A stretch of DNA of 64,000 bases from Comamonas sp. SCN 67-35 (GCA_001725255.1 MEFV01000008.1:306558-370557), one strand, 5' to 3'; positions 1-10,956 are shown, counted from the stretch's first letter. Program-made: numbers and translations. Notes: a model not told the origin generated them from the letters alone.

Positions 1-1202
1 ACCTGGCGGGTCCGGTTTCGGTCGATATGGCGCGGCTGGTGGGGCGCTCCCGTGCCATCGCGGGACAACTGTCGGCGGGTGTCCGGTACCTCATGAAGAA
101 GAACCGTATCACGGTGATCGAGGGCACGGCCCGGCTCGGGGGGGCCTTGGGGGACGGACGGCACGAGGTCCATGTGCAGCGTGCCGCCGGCCCGATGACG
201 CTGGTGGCCAAGCGCGTGATCCTTGCCACGGGCGCGCGGGCGCGAACACTCCCCGGGCTGGCCGCCTCCCCCGCTCGGTTGTGGACTTATAAGGAAGCGA
301 TTACGCCAGAGGCCCTGCCGCGTTCGTTGCTGGTGATCGGATCGGGGGCCATCGGGATCGAATTGGGTTGCTTTTACCGTGCTCTCGGAGCGGAGGTCAC
401 GGTCGTCGAAATGATGGAACGCATTCTGCCTGCGGAGGACGACGAGATTTCCGCTGTGGCGCAAGCGGCCTTCGAGCGCCAGGGGCTTCGTTTTTTCGTG
501 GGCACCAGGGTGGAAGCCGTCGAGGACGCAGGCTCCGGCGTGAAAGCGACTTTACGGACCGCATCTGGCGAACGGCTGCAGGTCAGCGCCGAACGGGTCA
601 TCCAGGCGATCGGTATCCGCGGGAACGTTGAGAATCTCGGGCTGGAGCGGACGAAGGTGCGCGTCGAGGGAACGCACGTGCTGACGGGGTCCTTCAACGA
701 GACGGACGAGCCCGGTATCCATGCCATCGGGGATCTGGCCGGCGCCCCGTGGCTGGCACACAAGGCCAGCCATGAAGCGGTGGCTTGCGTGGAGCACATC
801 GCCGGTGTTCCCGGGGTGGCGCCGTTGGAGCCGGGCCGTGTTCCAGGCTGTACCTACAGCTCGCCCCAGGTGGCCAGCGTCGGTCTCACCGAAGCGCAGG
901 CAAAGGCGCAAGGCCGCGCCGTGAAAGTGGGGCGCCACCGCTTTGCCGCCAATGGGAAGGCCTTGGCGCTGGGCGAGCCCGAAGGGCTCGTCAAGATGGT
1001 GTTCGACGCGCAGAGCGGTGAGCTGCTGGGCGCGCACATGGTCGGCGCCGAGGTGACGGAGTTGATTCACAGCATTGCGATGGCGCGGACGATGGAAGCG
1101 ACGGAGGCGGAGTTGATGCATACGGTGTTTCCGCATCCGACACTGAGCGAAGCGATCCTCGAATCCACGCTGGACGCGTGGGAGCGCGCCATCCATCATT
1201 GA
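1..1202 (+). CDS. lpd: Dihydrolipoyl dehydrogenase-type flavoprotein (5' partial)
   Basis: E3-type pyridine nucleotide-disulfide oxidoreductase, which reoxidises dihydrolipoamide with NAD+ in 2-oxoacid dehydrogenase or glycine-cleavage complexes. The window opens inside the gene: the frame is open from base 3, so the ATG at 27 is internal, and the first FAD motif and the redox CxxxxC lie upstream. Visible are the NAD-binding Rossmann motif IGSGAIGIELG (about 333-368), the second FAD motif AIGDLAG (724-744) and the C-terminal HPTLSE His-Glu pair (1134-1151). About 399 of roughly 465 usual residues are present. An acyl-CoA dehydrogenase follows 25 bases later, suggesting a catabolic operon entering from the left. 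By eye it is less GC-rich than the genes after it. Mercuric-reductase-like relatives cannot be fully excluded without the N-terminus. Confidence 0.88.
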   Translation, partial: LAGPVSVDMARLVGRSRAIAGQLSAGVRYLMKKNRITVIEGTARLGGALGDGRHEVHVQRAAGPMTLVAKRVILATGARARTLPGLAASPARLWTYKEAITPEALPRSLLVIGSGAIGIELGCFYRALGAEVTVVEMMERILPAEDDEISAVAQAAFERQGLRFFVGTRVEAVEDAGSGVKATLRTASGERLQVSAERVIQAIGIRGNVENLGLERTKVRVEGTHVLTGSFNETDEPGIHAIGDLAGAPWLAHKASHEAVACVEHIAGVPGVAPLEPGRVPGCTYSSPQVASVGLTEAQAKAQGRAVKVGRHRFAANGKALALGEPEGLVKMVFDAQSGELLGAHMVGAEVTELIHSIAMARTMEATEAELMHTVFPHPTLSEAILESTLDAWERAIHH

Positions 1203-1227
1203 GTTTGCGCATTCCGGAGAACTTCCG

Positions 1228-2403
1228 ATGGACTTTGAACTACCCCGTGAGTTGCTCGATCTTCGTGATCGCGTCCGCGCTTTCATCGCCCGGGAGGTGA
1301 TACCGCTCGAGAATGACGAGGGCGCGGGCCCCCATGGCCCGAGCGAAAGCTTGCGCCGCGAGCTGGTCGGGCGGGCCAGGGCGGCGGGCCTGTTGACGCC
1401 GCATGCTTGCGTCGAAATGGGCGGCATGGGTTTGAGCCATGTGGGCAAAGCCGTGGTTTTCGAGGAGGCGGGCTACTCCTGGCTGGGACCGACGGCCCTG
1501 AACATCCACGCGCCTGACGAAGGGAACATCCACCTCATGCAAGAGGTGGCCACGCCGGCACAGAAGGAGCGCTGGCTGCGCCCCCAGGTGAGCGGGAAGA
1601 CACGGTCCTGCTTTGCCATGACCGAACCCTCCCCCGGAGCGGGGGCCGACCCGTCCATGCTGCAGACGGTCGCTCGGCGCGATGGCCAGGACTACGTGAT
1701 CAGCGGGGCGAAGTGGTTCATTACGGGGGCAGATGGGGCTGATTACGCGATTGTCATGGCGCGCATGGAGGACGGTTCCGCGACGATGTTCCTCACCGAC
1801 ATGGATCGCCTGGGGATCACCTTGGAGCGCAACATGGACAGCATGGACCGCTGCTTCACGGGAGGGCATGGCGTGCTTCGCTTCGACAGCGTGCGGATTC
1901 CTGCGCAAGACGTCCTGGGGGAGGTGGGCAAGGGATTTCGCTATGCGCAGATACGGCTTGCACCCGCGCGCCTGACGCATTGCATGCGCTGGCTGGGGCA
2001 GGCGCGACGCGCCCACGATGTGGCGCTCGCCTATGCGGCCCGGCGCCGCGCCTTCGGGAAACCGCTGGCTGAACATGAAGGCGTCGGCTTCATGCTGGCT
2101 GACAACGACATGGATCTGCAGACCGCCCGGCTGCACATCTGGCATACCGCCTGGCTGCTGGACAAAGGGGAGAAGTGCAACTTCGAGTCCAGTCGCGCCA
2201 AGGTGGTGTGCTCGGAAGCCGAGTGGAGAGTGGTGGACCGCTGCGTGCAGATTCTGGGTGGGCAGGGCGTGACGGGCGAAGCGGCCGTGATGCGCATCTT
2301 CATGGACATGCGCGCGTTTCGGATCTACGACGGCCCCAGCGAGGTGCACCGCTGGAGCATGGCGCGCAAGCTGGTTGCGGGCATCGGCAAGAACGAGCGT
2401 TGA
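1228..2403 (+). CDS. Acyl-CoA dehydrogenase family protein (ACAD10/11-like)
   Basis: FAD-dependent alpha,beta-dehydrogenase of acyl-CoA thioesters, 391 residues, a normal length. It has the helical N-terminal domain, the FAD-binding segment (CFAMTEPSPGAGADPS near residue 130, WFITGADGADYAIVMAR near 165) and the C-terminal helical domain ending in IYDGPSEVHRWSMARK. Most family members carry the catalytic Glu in a YEGxxE/Q motif; here the position is Asp (YDGPSE), as in the ACAD10/11 branch, so the substrate is probably not a simple straight-chain acyl-CoA. It starts 25 bases after the E3 gene and is likely co-transcribed with it. The substrate cannot be told from the sequence. Confidence 0.9.
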   Translation: MDFELPRELLDLRDRVRAFIAREVIPLENDEGAGPHGPSESLRRELVGRARAAGLLTPHACVEMGGMGLSHVGKAVVFEEAGYSWLGPTALNIHAPDEGNIHLMQEVATPAQKERWLRPQVSGKTRSCFAMTEPSPGAGADPSMLQTVARRDGQDYVISGAKWFITGADGADYAIVMARMEDGSATMFLTDMDRLGITLERNMDSMDRCFTGGHGVLRFDSVRIPAQDVLGEVGKGFRYAQIRLAPARLTHCMRWLGQARRAHDVALAYAARRRAFGKPLAEHEGVGFMLADNDMDLQTARLHIWHTAWLLDKGEKCNFESSRAKVVCSEAEWRVVDRCVQILGGQGVTGEAAVMRIFMDMRAFRIYDGPSEVHRWSMARKLVAGIGKNER

Positions 2404-2421
2404 ACGGCCCTTGCGTTGCCG

Positions 2422-2910
2422 CTAGGCGCTTGCCGCCACATAGCTCCCCGACTTGCCCCCGCGCTTTTCCAGCAGGCGCACGTCCTCGATCACCATGGCG
2501 CGATCGACCGCCTTGCACATGTCGTAGATGGTCAGCAGCGCCACCTGCACGGCGGTGAGCGCTTCCATTTCCACGCCCGTCGGGCCCACGGTCTCGGCGC
2601 GGGCGGTGCACTGCACGGCGTGCTGGCCGGCGAGCAGCTCGAAGTCCACCGCCGCGCGCGTGAGCGCGATCGGGTGGCACAGCGGGATGAGCTCACCCGT
2701 CTTCTTGCTCGCCATGAGGCCGGCGATGCGCGCCACGCCCAGCACGTCGCCCTTCTTCGCGCCGCCCGAGGCGATCAGCGCGAAGGTGGCGGCCTGCATG
2801 CGGATGCGGCCGGTGGCGATGGCGATGCGGTGCGTCGCGGCCTTGGCGCCGACGTCGACCATGTGGGCCTGGCCCTGGGCGTCGAAGTGGGTGAGCGGGG
2901 AATCGGGCAT
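2422..2910 (-). CDS. moaC: Cyclic pyranopterin monophosphate synthase MoaC
   Basis: Second step of molybdenum cofactor synthesis: it converts the MoaA product (3',8-cyclo-GTP) into cyclic pyranopterin monophosphate. The 162-residue protein has the family landmarks MVDVGAK near the N-terminus, the [20 protein letters not shown] stretch, LIPLCHPI and the [13 protein letters not shown] and DMCKAVD segments. The ATG at 2910 gives the usual family length; a GTG at 2937 would add nine residues and has no better support. It is convergent with the acyl-CoA dehydrogenase and divergent from the BepA-like protease. No other moa gene is in the window. Confidence 0.95.
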   Translation of the reverse strand: MPDSPLTHFDAQGQAHMVDVGAKAATHRIAIATGRIRMQAATFALIASGGAKKGDVLGVARIAGLMASKKTGELIPLCHPIALTRAAVDFELLAGQHAVQCTARAETVGPTGVEMEALTAVQVALLTIYDMCKAVDRAMVIEDVRLLEKRGGKSGSYVAASA

Positions 2911-2988
2911 GGCGCGCGGCAGTGGGGAAACCTTCACACGGAGCGGGCATCATACGGCTCTGCGTGGTGGCACGCCCCGAGGCACGGT

Positions 2989-4533
2989 GTGAAAAGTTTC
3001 AAGCAAAAATCGGCTCTGGCCCAATATTGGCAAGCGCTGACAGCTATTGCCCTTGCAGCATGGCTGGCGCTCTCGCCCCTGGCGGCCCGGGCGCAGGGCC
3101 TGCCGGCGCTGGGCGATGGGGACGAGATGTCGCTCGCGAGCGAGCGCCAGCTCGGCGAGCGCATCGTGGCCGAGCTCTACCGCGACCCGAGCTACGTCCA
3201 GGATGCGGTGCTGCAGGAATACGCCCAGGGCGTGTTCGACCGGCTGGTGCGCGCGGCGCTCGCGCGCGGCGAGATGACGCCGGAGATGCACGAGCGCTAT
3301 GCCTGGAAGATCCTCCTGATCCGCGACCGCACGGTGAACGCCTTCGCGCTGCCCGGCGGCTTCTTCGGCCTGCACCTGGGGCTGCTGGCGGTGGTCGACA
3401 CGCCCGACCAGCTCGCCTCGGTGCTCGCGCACGAGCTCTCGCACGTCACGCAGCGGCACATCTCGCGCCTGATCGCGCAGGACAAGCGCGCCACGCCCTT
3501 GATGATCGGCACGATGATCCTGGGCGCCATCATCGCCGGGCGTAGCCCCGATGCCGGGCAGGCGCTGATGGTGGGCGGGCAGGCGCTGGCGGTGCAGAAC
3601 CAGCTCAATTTCTCGCGCGGCATGGAGCAGGAGGCCGACCGCATGGGCTTCTCGCTGATGCAGCCCGCGGGCTTCGCGCCCCAGGGCTTCGTGCAGATGT
3701 TCGACAAGCTGCAGACAGCCAATCGCCTGAACGACAACGGTAGCTGGCCCTGGCTGCGCAGCCACCCGCTCACGAGCCAGCGCATCGCCGACATGCACGC
3801 CCGCCTGCCCAAGGACCTGCCGCCCGCGCCGCCCGAGCCGCTGGAGCACGCGATGATGGTGGCGCGCGCCGGCGTGCTGATGCGCCCCGGCGTCGAGCGC
3901 TGGCGCCAGTGGATCGCCGAGGCGCAGGAGGCGCGCCTGTCCGGGCGTTCCCTGATCGAGCGCGTCGGCGCGCGCACGCAGGCGGTGCTGGCCGCCGAGC
4001 AACTGAAGGAATACAAGCTCGCGCGCACGATCTTCACGGCGCTGCAGGCCGATGTGCGCGGCCACGCGGCGGCCGAGCGGCAGGCGCGGCTGATGGAGGC
4101 GGAGCTGGCGCTGGCCGGCGGCGACGCGCCTGCGGCGCTCAAGGCGCTGGGGCCGGCGGCGGACAAGGAGCCGCGGCCCGAGATGCTGCTGCGCGCGCAG
4201 GCGCTGCTGGCCACGGGCGATGCCGCCTCCGTCGTGGGCGCGATGCAGACCTGGGTGACGCTGCACCCGCACGATGGGGCCGTCTGGCAGGCGCTGGCGC
4301 AGGTCTGGCGCGATGAGGGGCAGGTGCTGCGCTCCATCCGCGCCGAGGCCGAGGCGCAGGTGGCGCACTACGACTACGCGGGGGCCGTGGACCGCTTTCG
4401 CGCGGGGCAGGACCTGGCGCGCAAGAGCAGCAGCTCGCAGGACTACATCGAGGCCTCGGTCATCGACACGCGCCTGCGCGCCGTGAAATCACTGCTGGAC
4501 GAACAGACGCGCGAGCGCCGCCTCGATCAGTAG
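2989..4533 (+). CDS. bepA: M48 family metalloprotease with TPR region (BepA-like)
   Basis: Periplasmic zinc metalloprotease/chaperone of the BepA (YfgC) type, involved in outer-membrane protein assembly and quality control. Starting at GTG 2989 gives 514 residues with a signal peptide (hydrophobic run, then AARA before QG). The zinc site HELSH is at residues 148-152 and the third ligand Glu is at about 215 in the EADRMG motif. The C-terminal half is alanine-rich and helical, consistent with TPR repeats. The GTG start is chosen because it directly precedes a complete signal peptide. Its last 45 bases overlap the end of the convergent holin-type gene. Confidence 0.9.
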   Translation: MKSFKQKSALAQYWQALTAIALAAWLALSPLAARAQGLPALGDGDEMSLASERQLGERIVAELYRDPSYVQDAVLQEYAQGVFDRLVRAALARGEMTPEMHERYAWKILLIRDRTVNAFALPGGFFGLHLGLLAVVDTPDQLASVLAHELSHVTQRHISRLIAQDKRATPLMIGTMILGAIIAGRSPDAGQALMVGGQALAVQNQLNFSRGMEQEADRMGFSLMQPAGFAPQGFVQMFDKLQTANRLNDNGSWPWLRSHPLTSQRIADMHARLPKDLPPAPPEPLEHAMMVARAGVLMRPGVERWRQWIAEAQEARLSGRSLIERVGARTQAVLAAEQLKEYKLARTIFTALQADVRGHAAAERQARLMEAELALAGGDAPAALKALGPAADKEPRPEMLLRAQALLATGDAASVVGAMQTWVTLHPHDGAVWQALAQVWRDEGQVLRSIRAEAEAQVAHYDYAGAVDRFRAGQDLARKSSSSQDYIEASVIDTRLRAVKSLLDEQTRERRLDQ

Positions 4534-4848
4534 CCCGAGCAGCGAGTAGATCACCGAGCCGATCAGCGCGGCGCCGAAGCCGTGCACCTGAAAGCCCTGG
4601 CCCAGCAGGCCCGAAGCGGCCCAGAACATCAGCGCGTTGATCACGAACAGGAACAGCCCGATCGTGACGATGGTGACCGGCAGCGTCAGGATGACCAGCA
4701 CCGGGCGCAGCAGGGTGTTGAGCAGCCCGATCACGAAGGCGGCGCCCAGCGCGCTGGCGAAGCTGTGCACTTCGACGCCGCTGTAGAGGTAGGCCACGCA
4801 CAGCAGCGCCACCGCGTGCAGGGCCCATTTGAAGAGAATGCGCATCAC
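4489..4848 (-). CDS. Phage holin family 4 superfamily membrane protein
   Basis: A 119-residue inner-membrane protein with four hydrophobic segments (about residues 5-20, 33-52, 57-80 and 93-112) and short loops. It matches the conserved family named after mycobacteriophage holins but widespread as a chromosomal gene in proteobacteria; the function is unknown. The pattern LLNTLLRPVLVILTLPV is typical. It lies downstream of the TerC gene on the same strand (23-base gap) and may share its transcript. Its 3' end overlaps the convergent protease gene by 45 bases. Confidence 0.85.
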   Translation of the reverse strand: MMRILFKWALHAVALLCVAYLYSGVEVHSFASALGAAFVIGLLNTLLRPVLVILTLPVTIVTIGLFLFVINALMFWAASGLLGQGFQVHGFGAALIGSVIYSLLGLLIEAALARLFVQQ

Positions 4849-4871
4849 GCCAGCATAGCAGGGCGCGGCGC

Positions 4872-5630
4872 TCAGGCGCTAGCCCTGGCCGCATGGCGCG
4901 CGGCCAGCCACTTGCCGATCGCCAGCACCAGCAGCGCGCCCGCCAGGTGGGCGCCGTAGTAGATCGCACCATGCACGTCGGCCAGGCCGTCGGCGTTCAG
5001 CGTGCCGAGCTTGGGCGCCCAGAGCCATTCATCCGGGTGGGTGAAGACCGGGTCGGTCACCAGCATGCCGCCGGCGATCCAGCCCAGCAGCATGCCGCCG
5101 AGCACGATCACGATCGGGAAGCGCTCCATGATGCGCATCACGAGCTGCGAGCCGCCGACGATGATGGGCACCGAGATCAGGAGGCCCAGGATCACCAGCA
5201 CCAGCTCGTGCGACTGCCCCGCGTTCTTGGCGGCGGCGGCGATGGCGATGACGTTGTCCAGGCTCATCACCACGTCGGCCACGACGATGGTCTTGATCGC
5301 CGCCAGCAGCTTGTCGCTGCTCTGGATGTTCTCGTGCCCTTCTTCCTGCGGGGCGATGAGCTTGACGCCGATCCAGATCAGCAGCACCGCGCCCACGAGC
5401 TTGAGGAAGGGCAGCGTGAGCAGCGTCATCGCGAAGACGATGAGCACCACGCGCAGCCCGATCGCCGCCGCCGTGCCCCAGACGATGCCCTGGGTGCGCT
5501 GCGCGGGCGGCAGCTTGTGGCAGGCGAGCGCGATCACGACCGCGTTGTCGCCGCCGAGCAGGATGTCGATGATGATGAGCTGGCCGAGCGCGATCCAGAA
5601 GGGCGCGTGCAGGAAGAATTCCAAATCCAT
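4872..5630 (-). CDS. TerC family integral membrane protein
   Basis: A 252-residue multi-pass inner-membrane protein of the TerC/YkoY/YjbE group, linked to metal export (Mn2+ in characterised relatives). The conserved acidic membrane motifs are present: GGDNAVVIALA near residue 27 and SLDNVIAIAAA near 124. About seven hydrophobic segments are visible. A yybP-ykoY-type riboswitch fills the leader, which is the usual control for TerC homologues and supports a manganese-handling role. The family name comes from tellurite resistance, but no other ter gene is nearby. Confidence 0.93.
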   Translation of the reverse strand: MDLEFFLHAPFWIALGQLIIIDILLGGDNAVVIALACHKLPPAQRTQGIVWGTAAAIGLRVVLIVFAMTLLTLPFLKLVGAVLLIWIGVKLIAPQEEGHENIQSSDKLLAAIKTIVVADVVMSLDNVIAIAAAAKNAGQSHELVLVILGLLISVPIIVGGSQLVMRIMERFPIVIVLGGMLLGWIAGGMLVTDPVFTHPDEWLWAPKLGTLNADGLADVHGAIYYGAHLAGALLVLAIGKWLAARHAARASA

Positions 5631-5721
5631 GGTGGCTGTCCTGAAAGTCCGGCAGGCCGCTGACGGCAGCCGCCTGGCCGGTGGTTATGGGCCACTGCGG
5701 CGGCTTGCGATGGGCCGCCTT

Positions 5722-5900
5722 CCTGCAGGCAGAGGCACCTTGAGCCGCGCACGGTTGTCCCGGGGCTCAAAGGTCTTGCTCGGCGCGGCGCATGCCGCGT
5801 CTGGCGGGCCGGAAGCGCGAACGCTTCGTGATGACGGCCGGGCCAACCGCCGACGGCCGGTGGCGGCCACCGCATCGGCGGGGAGCTACTCCCCCTTGAA
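5722..5900 (-). promoter_or_regulatory. yybP-ykoY (manganese) riboswitch
   Basis: Read on the minus strand, the leader of the TerC gene carries the landmarks of this class in order: AAGGGGGAGUAGCU (5884-5897), CCGUCAUCACGA in the middle (about 5826-5837), GACCUUUGAGC (about 5765-5775) and the closing partner GCUCAAGGUGCC (about 5734-5745). The last two pair as the P3-like arm. The element ends about 90 bases before the TerC start codon, leaving room for an expression platform. Boundaries are approximate. A TCTAAT hexamer just upstream (5909-5914) could be the -10 box. Confidence 0.88.
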
Positions 5901-5959
5901 GGAGACGGATTAGACCACAAGCGGCCTATGATCGCCGGAACCGCCCATCGGCCACCGTC

Positions 5960-6265
5960 GTGCAACGCCTCACCCAAGCCCCCAACATCGCGATCGCCAC
6001 CGTCTGGCGCGACCTGCTGTGCGAGGCCGGCCTGCCCGCCACCGTGCAGCGCCAGTACCTGAGCTCGGCCGCGGGGCAGTTGCCGCCCAGCGAGTGCCTG
6101 CCCGAGATCTGGCTGGAACACGACGAGCACGTGCCGCGCGCCCGGGCCCTGCTCGATGAACTCCAGCGCCTGCCGCAGCGGCGCTGGTGCTGCCCCGCGT
6201 GCGGCGAGATGATCGAAGGGGGTTTCGAGCAGTGCTGGAACTGCGGCACGCTGATGCCGCGATGA
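5960..6265 (+). CDS. DUF2007 domain protein with C-terminal zinc ribbon
   Basis: A 101-residue soluble protein of the DUF2007 (putative signal-transducing) family: an N-terminal alpha/beta domain beginning QRLTQAPNIAIATVW, followed by a zinc ribbon with two Cys pairs, CCPAC and CWNC (residues about 77-95). The function is unknown. The start is GTG 5960; no ATG is available in frame and no strong Shine-Dalgarno is visible. Its stop overlaps the start of the MFS gene (ATGA at 6262-6265), so the two are translationally coupled. It is divergent from the TerC transcript. Confidence 0.82.
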   Translation: MQRLTQAPNIAIATVWRDLLCEAGLPATVQRQYLSSAAGQLPPSECLPEIWLEHDEHVPRARALLDELQRLPQRRWCCPACGEMIEGGFEQCWNCGTLMPR

Positions 6266-7488
6266 GCGCCGCCCGCCCCGCTTCGCCGCTGGCCGCGCGT
6301 GCCGCCTGGGGCATGCTGCTGGCGCTCTCGTTCGCCTTCGTCCTGAGCCAGGCGTTCCGCTCGCTCGCGGCCATCATGGGGCCGCCGCTCACGCAGGAAC
6401 TGCGGCTGGGCGCGCAGCAACTGGGCAACTGGTCGGCCGCCTACCACCTCGCGTTCGGCGTGATGCAGGTGGCCATGGGCGTGTCGCTCGACGTCTGGGG
6501 CGTGCGCCGCACCATCATGCTGGCGTTTCCGCTCACCATCGCCGGCGCGGCGCTCTCCTCGCAGACCGACGGCTACGGCGCGCTCATGCTGGGGCAGTTG
6601 CTGATCGGCACGGGCTGCTCGCCCGCCTTCCTCGTCTGCACCGTGTTCATCAGCCGCCATTTCGCGCCCGAGCGCTTCACGCCGGTCTCGGGCGCGGTGA
6701 TGAGCATAGGCTACGCCGGCATGCTGCTCACGGCCACGCCGCTGGCCTGGCTGATCGAGCGCAGCTCGTGGCGCTGGGGCTTCGGCGCGCTGGCGCTGGC
6801 GGCGCTCGCCACCTGGCTGCTGATCGCCTGGCGCGTGCGCGAGCCGCCCCTCCTGGCCGGCGGCGCAGCGGCCCCGCGCCCTTCGCCGCGGGCCGCGCTC
6901 GCCGGGATGCTCGCGCTCTTCAGGCTGCCGCAGACGCGCGGCCTGGTGGCCTACGCGCTCGTCGCCTACGCCACCTACATCACCATCCGGGGGCTGTGGC
7001 TCGGGCCGCTGCTGGTGCAGCGCTTCGATTTCTCGCTGGTGCAGAGCGGCAACGTCGCGTTCGCGATGACCGCGGCGAGCATCGGCAGCCCCATGCTCTT
7101 CGGCCGCATCGCGCCCGGCGGACGCGGGCGCCAGCACTGGCTCATCGCGCTGGCCGTACTCGCCGCGCTGCTCGTGGCCGCCATGGCCCTGGTGCGCGTC
7201 GCGTGGGTCGATGCGCTGCTCGCCATCGTCTTCGGGCTGATGTCCGGCTACATGGTGCTGCAGTACGGCTACGTGCACGCGAGCTACCCGCCCGAGGTGC
7301 GCGGGCGGGCGCTTTCGCTGCTGACCATGGCGATGTTCCTCGGCGTCTCGCTGATGCAATCGGTCAGCGGCATGGCCGCCAGCCTCGCGCCGAGCGTGGG
7401 CCTGGAGCCGTTCACCGCCGCGCTGCTGTCGATGAGCGCCCTGCTGCTGGCGGGGGCGTTCGCGTTCTGGAAACTGCCGCGAGGCTGA
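6262..7488 (+). CDS. MFS transporter
   Basis: A 408-residue major facilitator superfamily permease with about 12 hydrophobic segments and a polar central loop near residues 195-215. The typical loop 2-3 motif is present in the form DVWGVRRTIML (near residue 77). The ATG at 6262 overlaps the stop of the DUF2007 gene. No neighbouring catabolic gene or regulator hints at the substrate. Confidence 0.88.
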   Translation: MSAARPASPLAARAAWGMLLALSFAFVLSQAFRSLAAIMGPPLTQELRLGAQQLGNWSAAYHLAFGVMQVAMGVSLDVWGVRRTIMLAFPLTIAGAALSSQTDGYGALMLGQLLIGTGCSPAFLVCTVFISRHFAPERFTPVSGAVMSIGYAGMLLTATPLAWLIERSSWRWGFGALALAALATWLLIAWRVREPPLLAGGAAAPRPSPRAALAGMLALFRLPQTRGLVAYALVAYATYITIRGLWLGPLLVQRFDFSLVQSGNVAFAMTAASIGSPMLFGRIAPGGRGRQHWLIALAVLAALLVAAMALVRVAWVDALLAIVFGLMSGYMVLQYGYVHASYPPEVRGRALSLLTMAMFLGVSLMQSVSGMAASLAPSVGLEPFTAALLSMSALLLAGAFAFWKLPRG

Positions 7489-7496
7489 TGAATTCC

Positions 7497-7550
7497 ATAG
7501 CTTCCCGCGCTTGCCTGCCCTGCCTTTCAGGCCGAAAAGCCTGATATTTC
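7497..7550 (+). repeat. Copy of dispersed AGCT-CGCTTG repeat (diverged)
   Basis: Begins CATAGCTTCCCGCGCTTG and lies between the MFS and yaeQ stops. It belongs to the short repeat family also seen near 15289, 34909, 42519, 49208, 61120 and 63756. It also holds a small hairpin (TCAGGC/GCCTGA near 7527-7543) that could help end both convergent transcripts. Confidence 0.45.
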
Positions 7551-7568
7551 AGCGGATGGCCTCGGGGC

Positions 7569-8129
7569 CTATTTCCAGCGCACGGGCTCCAGCGTCGCGC
7601 TGGCGGCGCGGCCCGACAGCGTGAGCTGCCCTTCCTGGATCGTGGCCTGCAACTGCATGCTGCGCTCGGCCAGCGGCGCCAGCGCCCGGGCCTGGTCGGC
7701 GGGGATGCGCCAGACGCCGAGCCTGTCCAGGCGCGCGAGTTTGGCCTGCGCGCCGCGCCACCAGACCTCGGCCGCCGGGCCGTAGGCGTAGACGAGCACG
7801 GCGTCCGCCTTGCTGCAGGCCTTGGCGAGCGCCTTCTCGTCAGGTTGGCCGACCTCGGTCCACAGCCGCGTGCGGCCGGTGTAGTCCTGCATCTGCACGT
7901 CGGGCTCGTCGGGGCTGGACAGGCCCGCGCCGAAGCCGATGCGCGCGTCGCCGCTACACACGTCCTGCACCTGATGCGCGTTGAGCGCCAGGGCCGCGAG
8001 GCGCACCATCATGCGCTCGTCGGTTTCGCTGGGGTGGCGCGCGAGCGTGAGCGAGAGGTCGGTGTAGCAGCCGTGGTCGATGTCGGCGAGCTGCAGCTCG
8101 GCCTTGAAGACGGTGGATTTGAGCGCCAT
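7569..8129 (-). CDS. yaeQ: YaeQ family protein
   Basis: A 186-residue YaeQ protein, a PD-(D/E)xK-fold family of unknown biochemical role. It begins with the characteristic MALKSTVFKAELQLADIDHG and ends with the usual beta-strand tail (LEPVRWK). The ATG at 8129 gives the family's normal length; longer in-frame starts would add an arginine-rich stretch with no homology. It starts 11 bases after the stop of the upstream membrane-protein gene and is probably co-transcribed with it. Confidence 0.92.
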   Translation of the reverse strand: MALKSTVFKAELQLADIDHGCYTDLSLTLARHPSETDERMMVRLAALALNAHQVQDVCSGDARIGFGAGLSSPDEPDVQMQDYTGRTRLWTEVGQPDEKALAKACSKADAVLVYAYGPAAEVWWRGAQAKLARLDRLGVWRIPADQARALAPLAERSMQLQATIQEGQLTLSGRAASATLEPVRWK

Positions 8130-8140
8130 CGGCAGGCCGC

Positions 8141-8533
8141 TCAGTCTTCGTGCGCCGGGGCGGCGCGGCCGCGGAACGCCGCCGCACCCGTCACGCCGAT
8201 GCCGCCCGCCACGATCAGCACGTACCACATGGGCCAGGCGCTCGCGCCGGCCGCATCCCGCGGGGCCAGCCCGATGGCGCCCGCCACCAGCGCCACGGCG
8301 GCGAGCAATGCCAGCGCCAGCAGCGCCAGGGCCGCCGGGCGCGAGACCTGGCGCACCGCCGCGTGGCTCGCGCCCATCGCCAGCAGCGTGAAGCCGCCGA
8401 TGACCAGCAGCGGAAACAGCACCCAGAGGGCCGCCCCGGTCACCGCCGCCCAGCCCAGCGCCGCGGCCACCAGCGCCGCCCCGCAGACGATGCCGAGAAA
8501 AATCAGGATCACGCTGAATGCGACGAGTGCCAT
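8141..8533 (-). CDS. Small four-helix membrane protein, unknown function
   Basis: A 130-residue very hydrophobic protein with four predicted membrane spans (about residues 3-28, 32-54, 66-90 and 103-121) and a short polar tail (RGRAAPAHED). I do not recognise a family. It precedes yaeQ by 11 bases on the same strand, which is the only functional hint. Confidence 0.72.
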   Translation of the reverse strand: MALVAFSVILIFLGIVCGAALVAAALGWAAVTGAALWVLFPLLVIGGFTLLAMGASHAAVRQVSRPAALALLALALLAAVALVAGAIGLAPRDAAGASAWPMWYVLIVAGGIGVTGAAAFRGRAAPAHED

Positions 8534-8594
8534 GCTGCCTCCTTGCGGCCTGCGCCGGTGGATATGCGGCGCATGGTAGCGGACGGCGCGCGCC

Positions 8595-10681
<2,087 letters not shown>

Positions 10682-10700
10682 CGGCGGCTGCGCCTGATGC

Positions 10701-10738
10701 GCAAAGCCCGCCCCCGGGACCGGGTGGCGGGCTTTGCG
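10701..10738 (+). terminator. 12-bp perfect hairpin after the GST gene
   Basis: GCAAAGCCCGCC (10701-10712) pairs perfectly with GGCGGGCTTTGC (10727-10738) around a 14-base loop, 20 bases past the GST stop. There is no T run on either side, so it may be a processing or stability hairpin rather than a classical intrinsic terminator. Confidence 0.55.
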
Positions 10739-10956
10739 TTGCATAAAAAAGCTGCGAAGCGTCCTGAAACGAAAGAAGAGAGGGAGGGAGGAGAGGCCGC
10801 CTCAGGAGGGCAACCGGACGAACCGGAAGACTTCACAGCTATAAATCGTTTACTACCCCTTACATATGCTACCGCAGAATGCCTGCTGCGGTTCACTCGG
10901 TTTACGAGTGTTCAGAAAACGGAAAGTTCCGTGGATTGCGCGTGATTTCCGGGGGG
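10739..10956. other. Gene-free stretch between GST and the HD-like gene
   Basis: This stretch is noticeably more AT-rich than its surroundings and has no credible reading frame. Two small hairpins lie close together: CCGCAG/CTGCGG around 10871-10890 and CACTCG/CGAGTG around 10894-10910. They sit past the stop of the minus-strand efflux operon and may end it. Confidence 0.4.
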
